A DNA stretch of 64,000 bases from Serripes groenlandicus (taxonomy: Eukaryota > Mollusca > Bivalvia > Cardiida > Cardiidae). Shown in pieces: positions 1-9,798 of this stretch (position 1 is the stretch's first letter; every line of letters starts with the position of its first letter). A model generated the notes under the pieces. The model worked only from the letters and a program-made list of their open reading frames with translations. It was not told the origin of the DNA and searched no databases. Made by a program: the position numbers and the translations under genes. The stretch covers positions 5,911,724 through 5,975,723 of the forward strand of contig JASEVX010000005.1 of NCBI GenBank assembly GCA_031761405.1, in the 5' to 3' direction.

Positions 1-204
1 CTTTATCAAAATATATACAAAGAAATTCAGACTACATTTTGTCAAAACATGGTATTTACATTTCGTAAAATTATGTCTCGCAGGAAATTATGTCAAAACT
101 AAAATTTGCCAAAATGACACATGACGTTACGTTGCAAAACGTTGCAACTACCATATTTAGATGAAATGTAGTATGAATTTCTTTGTATATATTTTGATAA
201 AGGC
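1..204. repeat. Foldback (inverted-repeat) element, possibly starting before the window
   Basis: Bases 1-39 and 164-204 are reverse complements with about one mismatch (CTTTATCAAAATATATAC at one end, its complement at the other). The ~125-bp centre contains a direct repeat CGTTGCAAAACGTTGCAAC. It looks like a MITE; no target duplication is visible because the window starts inside or at the element. Confidence 0.7.
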
Positions 205-280
205 CTTTCGGCCAAAAATCATTAAAAGAGTGGAATAGAAAGGTTTTTAAAGAATTTATATTGTCTGAGGAATTATTACA

Positions 281-440
281 GATATATGATAGTACAGTCA
301 AACTGTCTTAAGCAGCCATCCTGGGAAGAGTCTAAATTTGGCTGCTTAACACAGGTGGCTGCTTAATACAAGTCAAATAAAAAATGAAATGTTTATTGGT
401 TAATCTTAAAGTGGCTGCTTAACACAGTTGACAGCTGTTA
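281..440 (+). repeat. GTGGCTGCTTAA repeat family, copy A (empty MITE sites)
   Basis: This diverged copy of the sequence at about 38815-39445 has plain TTAA at 363-366 and 419-422. In the other copy each corresponding TTAA holds a MITE. The class of this repeat is unknown. Confidence 0.7.
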
Positions 441-613
441 AATACTGTTGAAAACTGTTTCTGAAATTACAACAATCTTGTACTGACTTGAGTTGTGACA
501 TATGTAGAAATTGCTCATTATGCAACACTGTTTTCAAAACCTGCAGATGCATCCAAACTCCTCTGCATATGGTAAAGTGTTAAACTGTTATACTTGAATC
601 AATTATGTTACAG

Positions 614-840
614 GTGTAAAGGCCACCAACCGAGTTCAGCAGATTCAGGACACCAACAGTGTGTGTTACGATGAGGTGGTGTATCAAGTCAAGAAAGGTT
701 ATCAAGTCATGGTGTTTGTTCACGCTCGTAACGAAACCGTCAGAACTGCATCGGTCCTCAGAGATCACGCCAAACAGAACGGAGATGTCAAAATGTTTCT
801 GGCTGATCAGAGCCCTCAGTATGGGGATGCTGAAAAAAAT
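614..840 (+). CDS. ASCC3: ASCC3 exon (a): RecA2 of helicase cassette 1, motif IV
   Basis: The acceptor is TTACAG|GT and the donor AAT|GTAAGG. The exon starts with the last two bases of a codon and then encodes KATNRVQQ and VMVFVHARNETVRTA, ending AEKN at a codon boundary. VFVHARN is the motif IV region at the start of RecA2 in ASCC3/Brr2-type helicases. Confidence 0.95.
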
Positions 841-919
841 GTAAGGGATGAGTAGAAATGTCAATGTGGAAATTCATGTTATAATGAAAATATTTTAAAC
901 GCTTTTTTAATATATTATT

Positions 920-1053
920 AGCTCGACTTTTGAAAAAACGAGAGCTATTGTTATGACCCTGGCGTGGTCGTCCGGTTAAGGTTTTTTGTTCAGCTCAGCT
1001 TTTTTTCTGTTTTCTATCAGTCGAGCGTCTGTGCCGTACGCGGTGCTCTTGTT
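920..1053 (+). mobile_element. Short HINE-like element (134 bp)
   Basis: It starts with the palindrome AGCTCG...CGAGAGCT and ends with a hairpin-forming GAGC...GTGCTC followed by CTTGTT. It is a clean, uninterrupted relative of the element at 21494-23711, and so supplies the empty site that defines the ends of the element nested there. Confidence 0.6.
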
Positions 1054-1472
1054 TTCTATAGTCGTCTGTCAGCCTTATTTTAAATCTTTGTGTAAAAAGA
1101 AGGAATTGAGCAAGGTAAGCGTGCTCAGGATAAGATTGTCTCATAACCCTTTTCCTACTTACAGACACATTTTGGCGCATATGCAGCAGATGACTATTGA
1201 AAATAATGTTGCAAAATGAGAAATTGCACATGATGATCAATTTCTTCTTTTGCCACTATGTTTTCAACTCTATTCAATTATAAGATGTTTCTTTATGGAG
1301 GTTTTCTTTTTTTTTTGCCTTTATTTTTAGCTCACCAGTACGAAGTACAGGAGAGCTTATGTGTTACCCCCGGCGTCGGCACCGTCGGCGGTGGCGTAGA
1401 CACCTAGGTTTAAGGTTTGTGTTTAAGGTTTTCATTTGGGTTTTAAGGGTTTATACCTTTAGGAACCATTTG

Positions 1473-2790
1473 TCATCCATCTACGCACACCACTACACCC
1501 GTCCTGACCCTGGGTCAAAGTCAAGGTAATTTCTACTTGGTTCTACTTGGTTCAGTTACAAGGTTTAAGGTTTGCGTTTAACGTTTAACATATCACTCTG
1601 CATTCACTATTATGACATTGATTGCTTTCATATTTAGTTTATACATTTAGGAACTATTGGTCATCCATCTACGCATACCACTACACCCGTTCTGACCCTG
1701 GGTCAAGGTCAAGGTCATTTCTACTTGGTTCAGTTACAAGGTTTAAGGTTTGCGTTTAACGTTTAACATATCACTCTGCATTCACTATTATGACATTGAT
1801 TGGTTTCATATTTAGTTTATACATTTAGGAACTATTGGTCATCCATCTACGCACACCACTACACCCGTTCTGACCCTGGGTCAAGGTCAAGGTCATTTCT
1901 ACTTGGTTCAGTTACAAGGTTTAAGGTTTGCGTTTAACGTTTAACATATCACTCTGCATTCACTATTATGACATTGATTGCTTTCATATTTAGTTTATAC
2001 ATTTAGGAACTATTGGTCATCCATCTACGCACACCACTACACCCGTTCTGACCCTGGGTCAAGGTCAAGGTCATTTTTACTTGGTTCTGTTATATGGTTT
2101 AAGGTTTCTGTTTAACATATCACTCTGCATGCATTATTATGACATTGATTGCTTTCATATTTAATTTATACGTTTATGAACTATTGGTAATCAATCTACG
2201 CACACCACTACACACTTCCTGACCCTGTGTCAAGGTCAAGGTCATTTCTACTTGGTTCTGTTACAAGGTTTAAGGTTTGCGTTTAACGTTTAACATATCA
2301 CTCTGCATTCACTATTATGACATTGATTGCTTTCATATTCAGTTTATACATTTAGGAACTATTGGTCATCCATCTACGCATACCACTACACCCGTCCTGA
2401 CCCTGGGTCAAGGTCAAGGTCATTTCTACTTGGTTCAGTTACAAGGTTTAAGGTTTGCGTTTAACGTTTAACATGTCACTCTGCAGTCACTATTATGACA
2501 TTGATTGGTTTCATATTTAGTTTATACATTTACGAACTATTGGTCATCCATCTACACACACCACTACACCCGTCCTGACCCTGGGTCAAGGTCAAGGTCA
2601 TTTCTACTTGGTTCAGTTACAAGGTTTAAGGTTTGCGTTTAACGTTTAACATGTCACTCTGCAGTCACTATTATGACATTGATTGGTTTCATATTTAGTT
2701 TATACATTTACGAACTATTGGTCATCCATCTACGCACACCACTACACTCGTCCTGACCCTGGGGTCAAGGTCAAAGTCAAGATCATCCTA
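1473..2790 (+). repeat. 178-bp tandem satellite, ~8 copies
   Basis: The marker CATCCATCTACGCA recurs at about 1473, 1662, 1840, 2018, 2190 (degraded), 2367, 2546 and 2724, mostly 178 bp apart. Each unit contains a direct GGTCAAGGTCAAGGTCA stretch. The central copies are nearly identical, so the array was homogenised recently. Confidence 0.9.
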
Positions 2791-2830
2791 GTTACACTTT
2801 GTTTTGAGGCAAAAAATATGGAATTCTGTG

Positions 2831-2834
<4 letters not shown>

Positions 2835-2873
<39 letters not shown>
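2835..2873. repeat. (TA)n microsatellite
   Basis: About 18-19 TA dinucleotides in a row, inside the 3' part of the HINE-like element. Confidence 0.95.
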
Positions 2874-2879
<6 letters not shown>

Positions 2880-3142
2880 TTACTCTTGTGACTTTTCAAT
2901 ACCCTGCATATACATTTTTTTATGGAGAACAAATCTAAATACCACTTTATGAACAGCACCCCTAGGCGAGCTCCATTGTCATCTGACAATTCTTGTTTAT
3001 AGTCGTCTTGTTCATGTTTGTATTATATGGGAAGTAATAAGTCAGAAATGACTGGCTCCTTCAAAAGGGGAGACATTGTAATAAACAGACACTTCACTTA
3101 ACATTTTACTTTGTCCTTTATATATTTGTTTTGTTTTATTAG

Positions 3143-3334
3143 ATGAATAAGTCAAGAAACAAACAGATGAAGGAATTGTTTTCTGATGGATTTAGCATTC
3201 ACCATGCTGGAATGTTGCGTCAGGACCGAAACCTTGTTGAAAGATACTTTGCTGCAGGGCATATTAAAGTTCTTGTCTGTACGGCAACCCTCGCCTGGGG
3301 CGTCAATTTACCAGCTCATGCTGTAATCATCAAG
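3143..3334 (+). CDS. ASCC3: ASCC3 exon (b): RecA2 cassette 1, motif V
   Basis: A 64-codon exon in phase 0 on both sides. It encodes [15 protein letters not shown] and [19 protein letters not shown], ending VIIK. The [12 protein letters not shown] segment is helicase motif V. Its first codon is ATG, but the acceptor ATTAG and the continuous frame show it is internal, not a start. Confidence 0.96.
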
Positions 3335-3649
3335 GTATAGTAGGCTTTACCAATACCATGGACGCAAGCAACTTTTCAGAGGTTTTGGAATTATATTTTC
3401 CATATAGACAACAAATCTCCAGCAGACTACTTTGAATATTCTGGGCTATTGAATACATCTTTAAATGAAAGCATGTAGATTTAATCTGTTCTACAAAGAT
3501 TTGCAGAATGTTTGTAGAAATTGTTTCATAGTTATCCTCAGACATATAATTCATTCTTTACCTCATAAAACAATTCTGCAGCAGAAGACGTTAAAAACAT
3601 CAAGGAAAAAACATGGGAAAAAATGGAAATATAATTACTAAATAGAGTT

Positions 3650-3740
3650 AAAAACATTGTGGCAAATGGAGGAATTACTCCATTTGCCACAATGTTTACA
3701 AGAGTGTCTGCTGCCGAAGCTTTAAAATACGTCTACATTT
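3650..3740. mobile_element. Partial TTAA MITE core with perfect 20-bp hairpin
   Basis: The arms AAACATTGTGGCAAATGGAG and their exact complement surround a 6-base loop, followed by GTCTGCTGCCGAAGC as in the family's right half. The CCCTTTCCC ends are missing. Confidence 0.7.
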
Positions 3741-3761
3741 ATAACAAGCTTTCAGTCAAAA

Positions 3762-3842
3762 CCCACTCATCACGGGACTCGAACCTGGGACCTTTGTTAT
3801 GAGAGGCCGACACTCTACCTCTGCACAACGTCTTCCACAACG
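3762..3842 (-). mobile_element. tRNA-derived SINE fragment
   Basis: Read on the minus strand it has a B-box-like GGTTCGAGTCCC and an A-box-like GGTAGAGTGTCGG, with CAT in the anticodon-loop position. The acceptor stem does not pair well, so this is a SINE head and not a tRNA gene. Confidence 0.5.
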
Positions 3843-3918
3843 GTTAATCGTAAATAAATAACTGTTTTTTAAGAGGCTTAGTATGTTTTTATGATATTTA
3901 TGATATATCCATTTGCAG

Positions 3919-4143
3919 GGGACTCAAATATATGATGCCAAGAAAGGTGCCTTTGTGGACTTGGGTATATTAGATGTGATGCAGATATTTGGGCGAGCAG
4001 GTCGACCCCAGTATGACACATTTGGACAGGGCACCATCCTGACAACGCATGACAAACTGTCACACTATTTATCGCTGATGACACGGCAAAATCCGATTGA
4101 AAGCCAGTTTATAAATAGCCTTACGGATAATTTAAATGCAGAG
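3919..4143 (+). CDS. ASCC3: ASCC3 exon (c): motif VI and start of winged helix, cassette 1
   Basis: 75 codons in phase 0, with acceptor TTTGCAG. It encodes [16 protein letters not shown] and then motif [15 protein letters not shown], with the arginine fingers that contact ATP. It goes on to [12 protein letters not shown] and LTDNLNAE, the entry to the winged-helix domain. Donor GAG|GTATTA is weaker than the consensus. Confidence 0.96.
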
Positions 4144-4230
4144 GTATTATAAGATTGCCAGACCAGTGAACTTTTTTTTAGAGTTACCAAAATAAAATTC
4201 TATAGTGTCTGCTGTATGTAGGAAATGGCT

Positions 4231-4490
4231 ATATGAGCAGTCTCGCGAGAAAACCAACATTGTGGACTCGGCGTAAAGTGTCGACCCTGATCAGCCTAAG
4301 CATGCCGCACAGGCTAACCCAAATATACACTTTTTGCCTCCTGTGGATTTTTCTGTTTCAGGAATCATTACTCTTTACCTCTGAGACGGAATGTGTCGGC
4401 CGGATCAGTCTGCGCGGACAGCGCAGGCTGATCTGGTCAATACAGTACGCAGAGGCCATAATGTTGGTTTTCTTATGGGACAGCTCATAT
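4231..4490. mobile_element. mariner-like MITE, copy 1 (260 bp)
   Basis: Terminal inverted repeats of about 30 bp: ATATGAGCAGTCTCGCGAG at the left and the complement of a similar sequence at the right, continuing into AAAACCAACAT. The interior is itself semi-palindromic. Other copies lie at 28114-28360 and 57935-58175. Copy 3 supports a TA target duplication. Confidence 0.8.
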
Positions 4491-4665
4491 GTCATTTCAT
4501 GTGATGACTCATACCATTGTCATGGTCCACCTGTGAGTGCATCTAGCTACCACCAGGTTCTTCTCTGTAACCGCTGAGCCAGTTATTATAAATCTTTGGA
4601 TTCACACAAAATTCTGTTTGCCATCATAAACTGCTGACCAGATTGTCATATATTTTTCTCAGAAA

Positions 4666-4790
4666 TGTTCCTTAACTGTTCCTTAACAGTTCCTTAACTG
4701 TTCCTCTGTCTGATAGGAACGAAAAATCTCATGCAAATCATTGACCCTCTGTCTGATAGTAATGAAAAATCTCATGCAAATCATTGTTTC
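4666..4790 (+). repeat. Short tandem repeats with two octamer motifs
   Basis: CCTTAACTGTT occurs about three times. A ~45-bp unit beginning CTCTGTCTGATAG then occurs twice, each ending in ATGCAAATCATTG. ATGCAAAT is the POU octamer sequence; function is not shown. Confidence 0.7.
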
Positions 4791-4991
4791 ATTTTGTGTT
4801 AACAATCCTTCTTTCTATCTCAATTGTGAAATTGTTTCATTAAAAACACAAGAATATTATTTAAAAAAAGTTGAAAACATTGTAGCAAAAGGAGAAATTG
4901 CTCATAATAAACAATTTTTAATTTTGCCATAATTTTTTCAACAGTCGTCTGCTGATGATGCATCAACACGCATTTGTGGATGGGACAGATT

Positions 4992-5112
4992 AACAGATTT
5001 CCATTGATTTCTGTTTTAACAGATTGTTCTAGGCACGCTGACTAACGTGTGAATTGATTTAACTGATTTCCAATGTTTTAACAGATTGCTCTAGGCACGG
5101 TGACCAATGTGG
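4992..5112 (+). repeat. Tandem duplication of the exon (d) acceptor
   Basis: The acceptor and first bases of the exon occur twice: TTTTAACAG|ATTGTTCTAGGC at 5023 and TTTTAACAG|ATTGCTCTAGGC at 5085. The downstream copy continues in frame as ASCC3. The upstream one meets an in-frame TGA at 5050-5052. Confidence 0.9.
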
Positions 5113-5204
5113 AAGAAGCAGTTAAATGGTTGAGTTATACCTACCTGTTTGTAAGATTGACAATCAACCCTCTGGTTTATGGTGTGCCATACAAAAATGT
5201 GGAG
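5085..5204 (+). CDS. ASCC3: ASCC3 exon (d): winged helix, cassette 1
   Basis: 40 codons in phase 0, encoding [20 protein letters not shown] and ending YKNVE, with donor GAG|GTAAGA. I chose the downstream of two near-identical acceptors because only it gives an open frame matching the family. Confidence 0.95.
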
Positions 5205-5271
5205 GTAAGATCAACATGTTCGCATATTCAACAATTAATACTATTTTATGAAATGATATTTTGAGACTTAA

Positions 5272-5492
5272 CCCTTTCCCTCATATAGACGCTTTCTGAC
5301 GGCTCTGCAGCAGATGGCTTTTTGAAAACATAGTGACAAAAGGAGAAATTGCTCAAAACGAGCAATTTCTCCTTTTGCCACAATGTTTTCCACTTTTAGT
5401 CATAGATTATCCATTTAATTATGGAGATTTTCAATTTTTGGCAAAATACGTTTAAAGTCGTCTGCTGCAGAATTGTCGTATGAGGGAAAGGG
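5272..5492. mobile_element. TTAA palindromic MITE (221 bp), intact
   Basis: TTAA at 5268-5271 and 5493-5496 flanks CCCTTTCCCTCATATAGACG...TATGAGGGAAAGGG. Inside are GCAGCAGA/TCTGCTGC arms and a central hairpin around GAAATTGCTC-aaaac-GAGCAATTTC. It sits 67 bp after the exon (d) donor. Confidence 0.9.
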
Positions 5493-5532
5493 TTAAACTA
5501 TACTTTATCAGTTTCTTTTTGTGTGATCTGAT

Positions 5533-5732
5533 TTAACCTTACCCACTTATGATAAATCTGCATTATAATGAATAATATCTGTAAAGTATCATTATTGAAT
5601 TAAGTTGAAAACAGTGTTGCAAAAGGAGAAATTGCTCACGTTGAGCAATTTCTCCTTTTGTCACAATGATATATATCAAAAGTTGTCTGCTGCAGTTGCT
5701 TCGAAAGGCATGTAGAAAGGGTAAACCAACTA
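5533..5732. mobile_element. TTAA MITE, degraded copy
   Basis: The ends have drifted (CCTTACCC / GAAAGGGT), but the central hairpin AAAAGGAGAAATTGCTCacgttGAGCAATTTCTCCTTTT is preserved in its pairing. Confidence 0.7.
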
Positions 5733-5911
5733 CTTAGAATGATTTTTATAGAAACACATTAAAAGTAAATCCTTATGGACACAGTGTATGAAACCAATTC
5801 ACTACCAACATATTGGGTACATTCATGAACAATGTCAGAGATCTAAATCAAGTTAACACGTTTAGCCATAAAAATATGACTGATAACTCATTTTGATGAC
5901 GGGCACTTCAG

Positions 5912-6076
5912 ATGGATCCCACGCTAACAGAGTACAGAAGAGAGCTGATTATTATGGCTGGACGTAAACTGGACAAGGCTAGAATGATCAGATTTGATGA
6001 GAGGACTGAATACTTCGCCTCGACTGACCAGGGTCGAATAGCCAGCCAATTTTACATCAAATTTGATACAGTTGAG
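5912..6076 (+). CDS. ASCC3: ASCC3 exon (e): end of winged helix, start of Sec63 unit 1
   Basis: 55 codons in phase 0, encoding MDPTLTEYRRELI, GRKLDKARMIRFDER and TDQGRIASQFYIKFDTVE. The GRIAS-x-YYIK-type segment marks the start of the Sec63 helical bundle in this family. Donor GAG|GTAAGA. Confidence 0.96.
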
Positions 6077-6242
6077 GTAAGAGATGGACTTTATACATAT
6101 CCGTAGTTTATGTACATATGAAAATCTCAAAATGATCTATACTTCAATGTAGCTCAAAGGTTAAATATTTATCAGTACACAATGTGTTTTATAATATATG
6201 TAAAAGTATGGACTTATATGTCATGTATCATTATATTTCCTG

Positions 6243-6415
6243 CAGACGCATTTTGACGAAATAGCAGCAGACGACTTTTGAAAACATTGTGGCCAAAGAT
6301 GAAATTGCTCAACTTTATTTAACAATTAAACTATCTTTTATGCAGATTTTTCAGGTTTTTGTCACTATGTTTTCAAAGTCGTCTGCTGCAGTTTTGTTTT
6401 ATGTGGGAAAGGGTC
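6243..6415. mobile_element. TTAA MITE, degraded copy
   Basis: Keeps AGCAGCAGACGACTTTTGAAAAC on the left and GTCGTCTGCTGCAG...GGGAAAGGG on the right. The left CCCTTTCCC end has drifted to a weak match. Confidence 0.65.
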
Positions 6416-6714
6416 AAGAAAGAAAGTTAGATGCTTACCTTGTTTGGTTCAAAATATAGTTTGAGTGACTAGAATTCTAGTTTTGAACACAAAATTGTCA
6501 CTGGCACCTCCTACACTGTCAGAACATGTTCTACATATTGTTGTAAATTACTATGTGAAAATGTGTCCATCAACTGGAGAAGCACACCAGTCCACTAATT
6601 GGCCATCATATGGAATTATTTGAAGAAACAAGGAATAAATTTGCAGCCACATCTAACATACAAAAGGATGTTACACCAAGTGCCACTCTTCTGCTCTTTT
6701 TATACACCCTGCAA

Positions 6715-7640
6715 ACAAAGTTTTGGGGGGGTATATTGGAATCACCCTATGCGTCCGTCTTTCTGTCCATATGTTTTGTAAGCACAACTCCTCCTTAATG
6801 GCTGCACCGCTTCTGATGAAACTGTACACAGTTGCAGTACTCAACCTGAGGATGTGCATGAATTAAGATTATCCCGGGCGGAAATATTTCAAGGAAATAA
6901 TTGCCATTACTGTAGTGTGGGACGGGGTTATCCTTTTGTGAGTTCACTCACAGTTCTAGTCTAAGTAAAAAAAGGGGCTTACTGAATAATTGTTAAAGCC
7001 GTAGTTATGTGACTTGATATAGACATGCATTTTGTTCCTAGGAACATGTGGACCAAGTTTCATTTGAAAATGTTGAATGATTTCAGAGTTATGAGATAAG
7101 GTTAAAGTTTTGTAAACGAAGCATATGCCGATGAAGACACCAAGGGTATCGCAATACCTGACATTTTTTCCTTTGAAAGCAGACGAGGTAAAATACCTAT
7201 TCTGATGAGAGTCAATATCTTCCCCCCTCTGTAACCAGCGGGTCAATTCGGATGAAACCTCACAGAAACCTTCCTCTAAAATATTTTTGATCCATGTATT
7301 ATTCTGGTTTCCATAGCAACAAAAAGGATAAAACCTTTAAGAAAGATCCTTAACCGGTTGGTCTATAATTTTGTAGAAATGTTCTTTGGGTGACCCTCTA
7401 CGAGATTACCTCAAGCCATGTTTATAAGTAAAATAAATGGCTTCCAGAAGGCATGGCTGTTTAACCTCATATGACTTTAGTGAAAACATTAAAGGTATTC
7501 TCTTCCAAAAGTATCAAGACAGATTTTAAATTAAGTTTGTAGACATGTTTCTTGGGTGACCTTCTACCTGATTCCTTCAAGCCATGTTGATTGGTCTAAA
7601 GACATGAACACCAAGAGCTGGGGCTGTTTTACACTTATTG
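6715..7640 (+). repeat. Decayed HINE-like fragments
   Basis: Contains phrases shared with HINE bodies elsewhere in the window (GTAGAAATGTTCTTTGGGTGACCCTCTA, ATTCCTTCAAGCCATGTTGATTGG). No intact 3' hairpin/CTTGTT end is seen before the next MITE. Confidence 0.5.
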
Positions 7641-7652
7641 TCAAAATATTAA

Positions 7653-7874
7653 ACCTTTCCCTCAAATAGACGCTTTCTGACGCCTCTGCAGCAGACGGCT
7701 TTTTGAAAACATAGTGACAAAAGAAGAAATTGCTCAAAACGAGCAATTTCTCCTTTTGCCACAATGTTTTCCACTTTTAGACATAGGTTATCCATTTAAT
7801 TATAGAGATTTTCTATTTTTTGACAAAATATGTTCAAAGTCGTCTGCTGCAGAATTGTCGTATGAGGGAAAGGG
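7653..7874. mobile_element. TTAA palindromic MITE (222 bp), intact
   Basis: TTAA at 7649-7652 and 7875-7878. It begins ACCTTTCCCTC (one change) and ends GAGGGAAAGGG. Same orientation and length as the copy at 5272. Confidence 0.88.
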
Positions 7875-8097
7875 TTAACCCATACAACAAGTTTGTAGCC
7901 TGCAAATTTGAAAACATCTAGTAAAATATGGAAAACCTCTAAAAGTGTTATTGAAAGTATACTATTGAATAGCCTTAAAGACATTTTGGAAATGGAGAAA
8001 TTGGTCTTAATGAGCAATATCTTTTTTTGCTAAAGTATTTTCAAAATCGGTCTTGTGGTAAAATGTTAATACAAATTTTCCTCTACAATCCTTATAG

Positions 8098-8184
8098 GTG
8101 ATCAACGAACACTTAAAGCCTATAATGACAGAAGCGGATGTGTTTGCTCTAGTATCTAATGCACAGGAATTTCATCAAATCAAG
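8098..8184 (+). CDS. ASCC3: ASCC3 exon (f): Sec63 unit 1
   Basis: 29 codons in phase 0, encoding VINEHLKPIMTEADVFALVS and ending EFHQIK, with acceptor TTATAG and consensus donor AAG|GTAAGT. The family has an aligned EFDQIK-type stretch just before VREEE. Confidence 0.96.
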
Positions 8185-8889
8185 GTAAGTTTTCGTGTTT
8201 TATCGTTAACCTAATATGATATGTTTTTATGTCACCTCCTTTGAAGACGTCTGATGAAAAATGTAGCGGCTGGATGATTCTAAGTATTTTATTAGTTATT
8301 GCATCTGTATGAGAAAATTTCTAGAGTTCTATAGGCAGAGTTGTCCAAGCTTGACATTTGCCTGTCAGATATATGGCAATAAATATGTGCTTGAAAATGT
8401 GCGGTGGACCATCCTTCCATTTAACCACTTTAAAAATATTATTTTATAATATGTAGATATATTATATACTGATGATAAAATATAGAGATTTCCCAACTTG
8501 AGAAAACCTATAACATGCTTTTTGTCTACTGAGCAATATCGCCTAGTGTGCGATATAGCTCACTAGCCGGATTTTCGGAACTACTTTTTTTAAATCTCTT
8601 TTAAACACTTTTAAGCTCCGTTTTCACTACTTAACACTTTATTTCCATGATGAACCGTTAAATAATCCACAATTGCACTTTTAAATCCGCAAATAAGAGC
8701 TTGAATCGACATAACACAAGTTTATTTCAATCAATGTACACATTGTCGATGACGTCACGTATATATATATAGTGACGTCATTGCAAAACTGGCAGATTAC
8801 GTCATTCAGATCTCTCCACTTCTGAGCTAAAAATGAATGAGCTGCACAGGGGTATTGTCGTTTAAAAACGAAAATTCTCGCCGAGTATA

Positions 8890-9068
8890 TAATATATAGT
8901 TTAATAAACATTGTTTTCATGATTTGGGAATTAAATCCCTCGTGAAAGAGATTCTTGCATATAAAAACTCGTGCGCTATGGCGCACTCGTTTTTATATCG
9001 CAAGAATCTCTTCCACTTGGGATTTAAATCCCGTATCATGAAAACAATGTTAATTAAACTCTATATAT
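8890..9068. mobile_element. ~175-bp imperfect palindrome (foldback element)
   Basis: The two ~80-bp arms are reverse complements at roughly 85-90%. Both carry AACATTGTTTTCATGAT and AAGAGATTCTTGC, and they meet at a centre GTGCGCTATGGCGCAC. Transcribed, this would fold into one long hairpin. Confidence 0.85.
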
Positions 9069-9262
9069 AACAAAGGATTGTATAAGTAGGGTAGAAACTT
9101 CCTATGTGAAGTGACCAGGGCTTGGGTTCATTTCCCTAAACGTTGAACAAAAGGTATGTGTATTCAGCTGTGAAATTTTACCAGAAAACAGGAAAATACC
9201 AGAACAATGAATTGACCGTATAAAGGAAGACATATCAAGGAACCATTTCTGCTTGATTTTAA

Positions 9263-9470
9263 CCCATTACTTCACACAGAAGACATATGACGACTTTTGA
9301 AAACATTGCATTAAAAGGTGAAAATTGCTCAAAACAAGCAATTTTCACCTTTTAATGCAATATTTTCAACTCTTTATCAATATAAATCTTTCAACTTTTT
9401 AGATTGGTGAAATTGTTTGTCTGATGATTGTAAAGCGGACGACCTATTAAAAGCCCTGTGAAGTAATGGG
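9263..9470. mobile_element. TTAA MITE with alternative ends (208 bp)
   Basis: Flanked by TTAA (9259-9262, 9471-9474), with perfect 14-bp inverted ends CCCATTACTTCACA / TGTGAAGTAATGGG. The core keeps GACGACTTTTGAAAACATTG of the main family and a perfect 25-bp stem (ATTGCATTAAAAGGTGAAAA... with loop CAAAACA). Confidence 0.88.
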
Positions 9471-9621
9471 TTAACTTAATTTGTAAAACTTAAAAAAGAT
9501 GTCATTTTCCATTGGAAAATTAACTCTGTCAGAACAGAACACAACCTTCATTGACTCTTAACCACAAATTATTTTGTTGAGTTGTGTTTAGTTGTGTATG
9601 TTACTCATCCTTTGATTGCAG

Positions 9622-9798
9622 GTTAGAGACGAGGAAACTGAAGAGCTAGAGAATATACTACATGACGTGTGTGAGATGCAGGTACCCGGGGGTACGGACA
9701 ACCACTATGGTAAAGTGAACATTCTTCTACAGGGGTTCATATCCAGGCAGTATCCCGATAGCTTCTCTCTAGTCTCGGATCAGTCTTATGTGGCACAG
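9622..9798 (+). CDS. ASCC3: ASCC3 exon (g): Sec63 unit 1 helical bundle
   Basis: 59 codons in phase 0, encoding VRDEETEELENILHDVCEM, PGGTDNHYGKVNILLQGFIS and DSFSLVSDQSYVAQ. Every segment has a clear ASCC3 counterpart. Acceptor TTGCAG, donor CAG|GTAAGT. Confidence 0.97.

Larger units (their letters stand above)
1..613 (+). other. Intron upstream of the first visible ASCC3 exon (partial)
   Basis: Positions 1-204 hold a foldback repeat. Positions ~281-440 hold a repeat with the phrase GTGGCTGCTTAA, whose relative near 38.8-39.4 kb carries two MITE insertions. The acceptor TTACAG ends at 613. I see nothing else. Confidence 0.8.
1329..2997 (+). mobile_element. HINE-like element carrying a 178-bp satellite
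   Basis: The 5' head starts AGCTCACCAGTACG. A body of tandem repeats follows, then a 3' terminal hairpin ATTGTCA-TC-TGACAAT directly followed by TCTTGTT. This is the architecture described for Helentron-associated non-autonomous elements: 5' palindrome, tandem repeats, 3' stem-loop. No transposase or Rep gene is present. Confidence 0.6.
841..3142 (+). other. Intron 1 of the visible series
   Basis: This 2302-bp intron holds two HINE-like elements (920-1053 and 1329-2997, the second built of 178-bp repeats) and a degraded MITE around 1145-1310. The remaining short stretches show nothing recognisable. Confidence 0.9.
3335..3918 (+). other. Intron 2
   Basis: Contains a perfect 20-bp hairpin at 3654-3701 (arms AAACATTGTGGCAAATGGAG and complement), the core of a degraded TTAA MITE, and a tRNA-like SINE fragment on the minus strand at about 3762-3842. 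Confidence 0.85.
4144..5084 (+). other. Intron 3
   Basis: Holds a mariner-like MITE (4231-4490), short direct repeats (4666-4790), part of a TTAA MITE (~4840-4985) and a tandemly duplicated acceptor region (4992-5084). Confidence 0.9.
5205..5911 (+). other. Intron 4
   Basis: Two TTAA MITEs (5272-5492 intact, ~5533-5732 degraded). The last ~180 bp show nothing recognisable. Confidence 0.9.
6077..8097 (+). other. Intron 5
   Basis: A degraded TTAA MITE (~6243-6415), a decayed repeat with a T7-G7 stretch and a TGTCC-type head at ~6715-7640 (HINE-like remnants), an intact MITE (7653-7874) and MITE remnants at ~7960-8060. Confidence 0.85.
8185..9621 (+). other. Intron 6
   Basis: Holds a long palindrome (8890-9068), a TTAA element with different ends (9263-9470) and a short TA tract at 8757-8772. 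I see nothing known at 8230-8700. Confidence 0.85.

Noticed and set aside
3143..3145. ATG at the start of exon (b) as a translation start
   Set aside because: An acceptor AG precedes it and the frame continues from the exon at 614-840 in the right family order.
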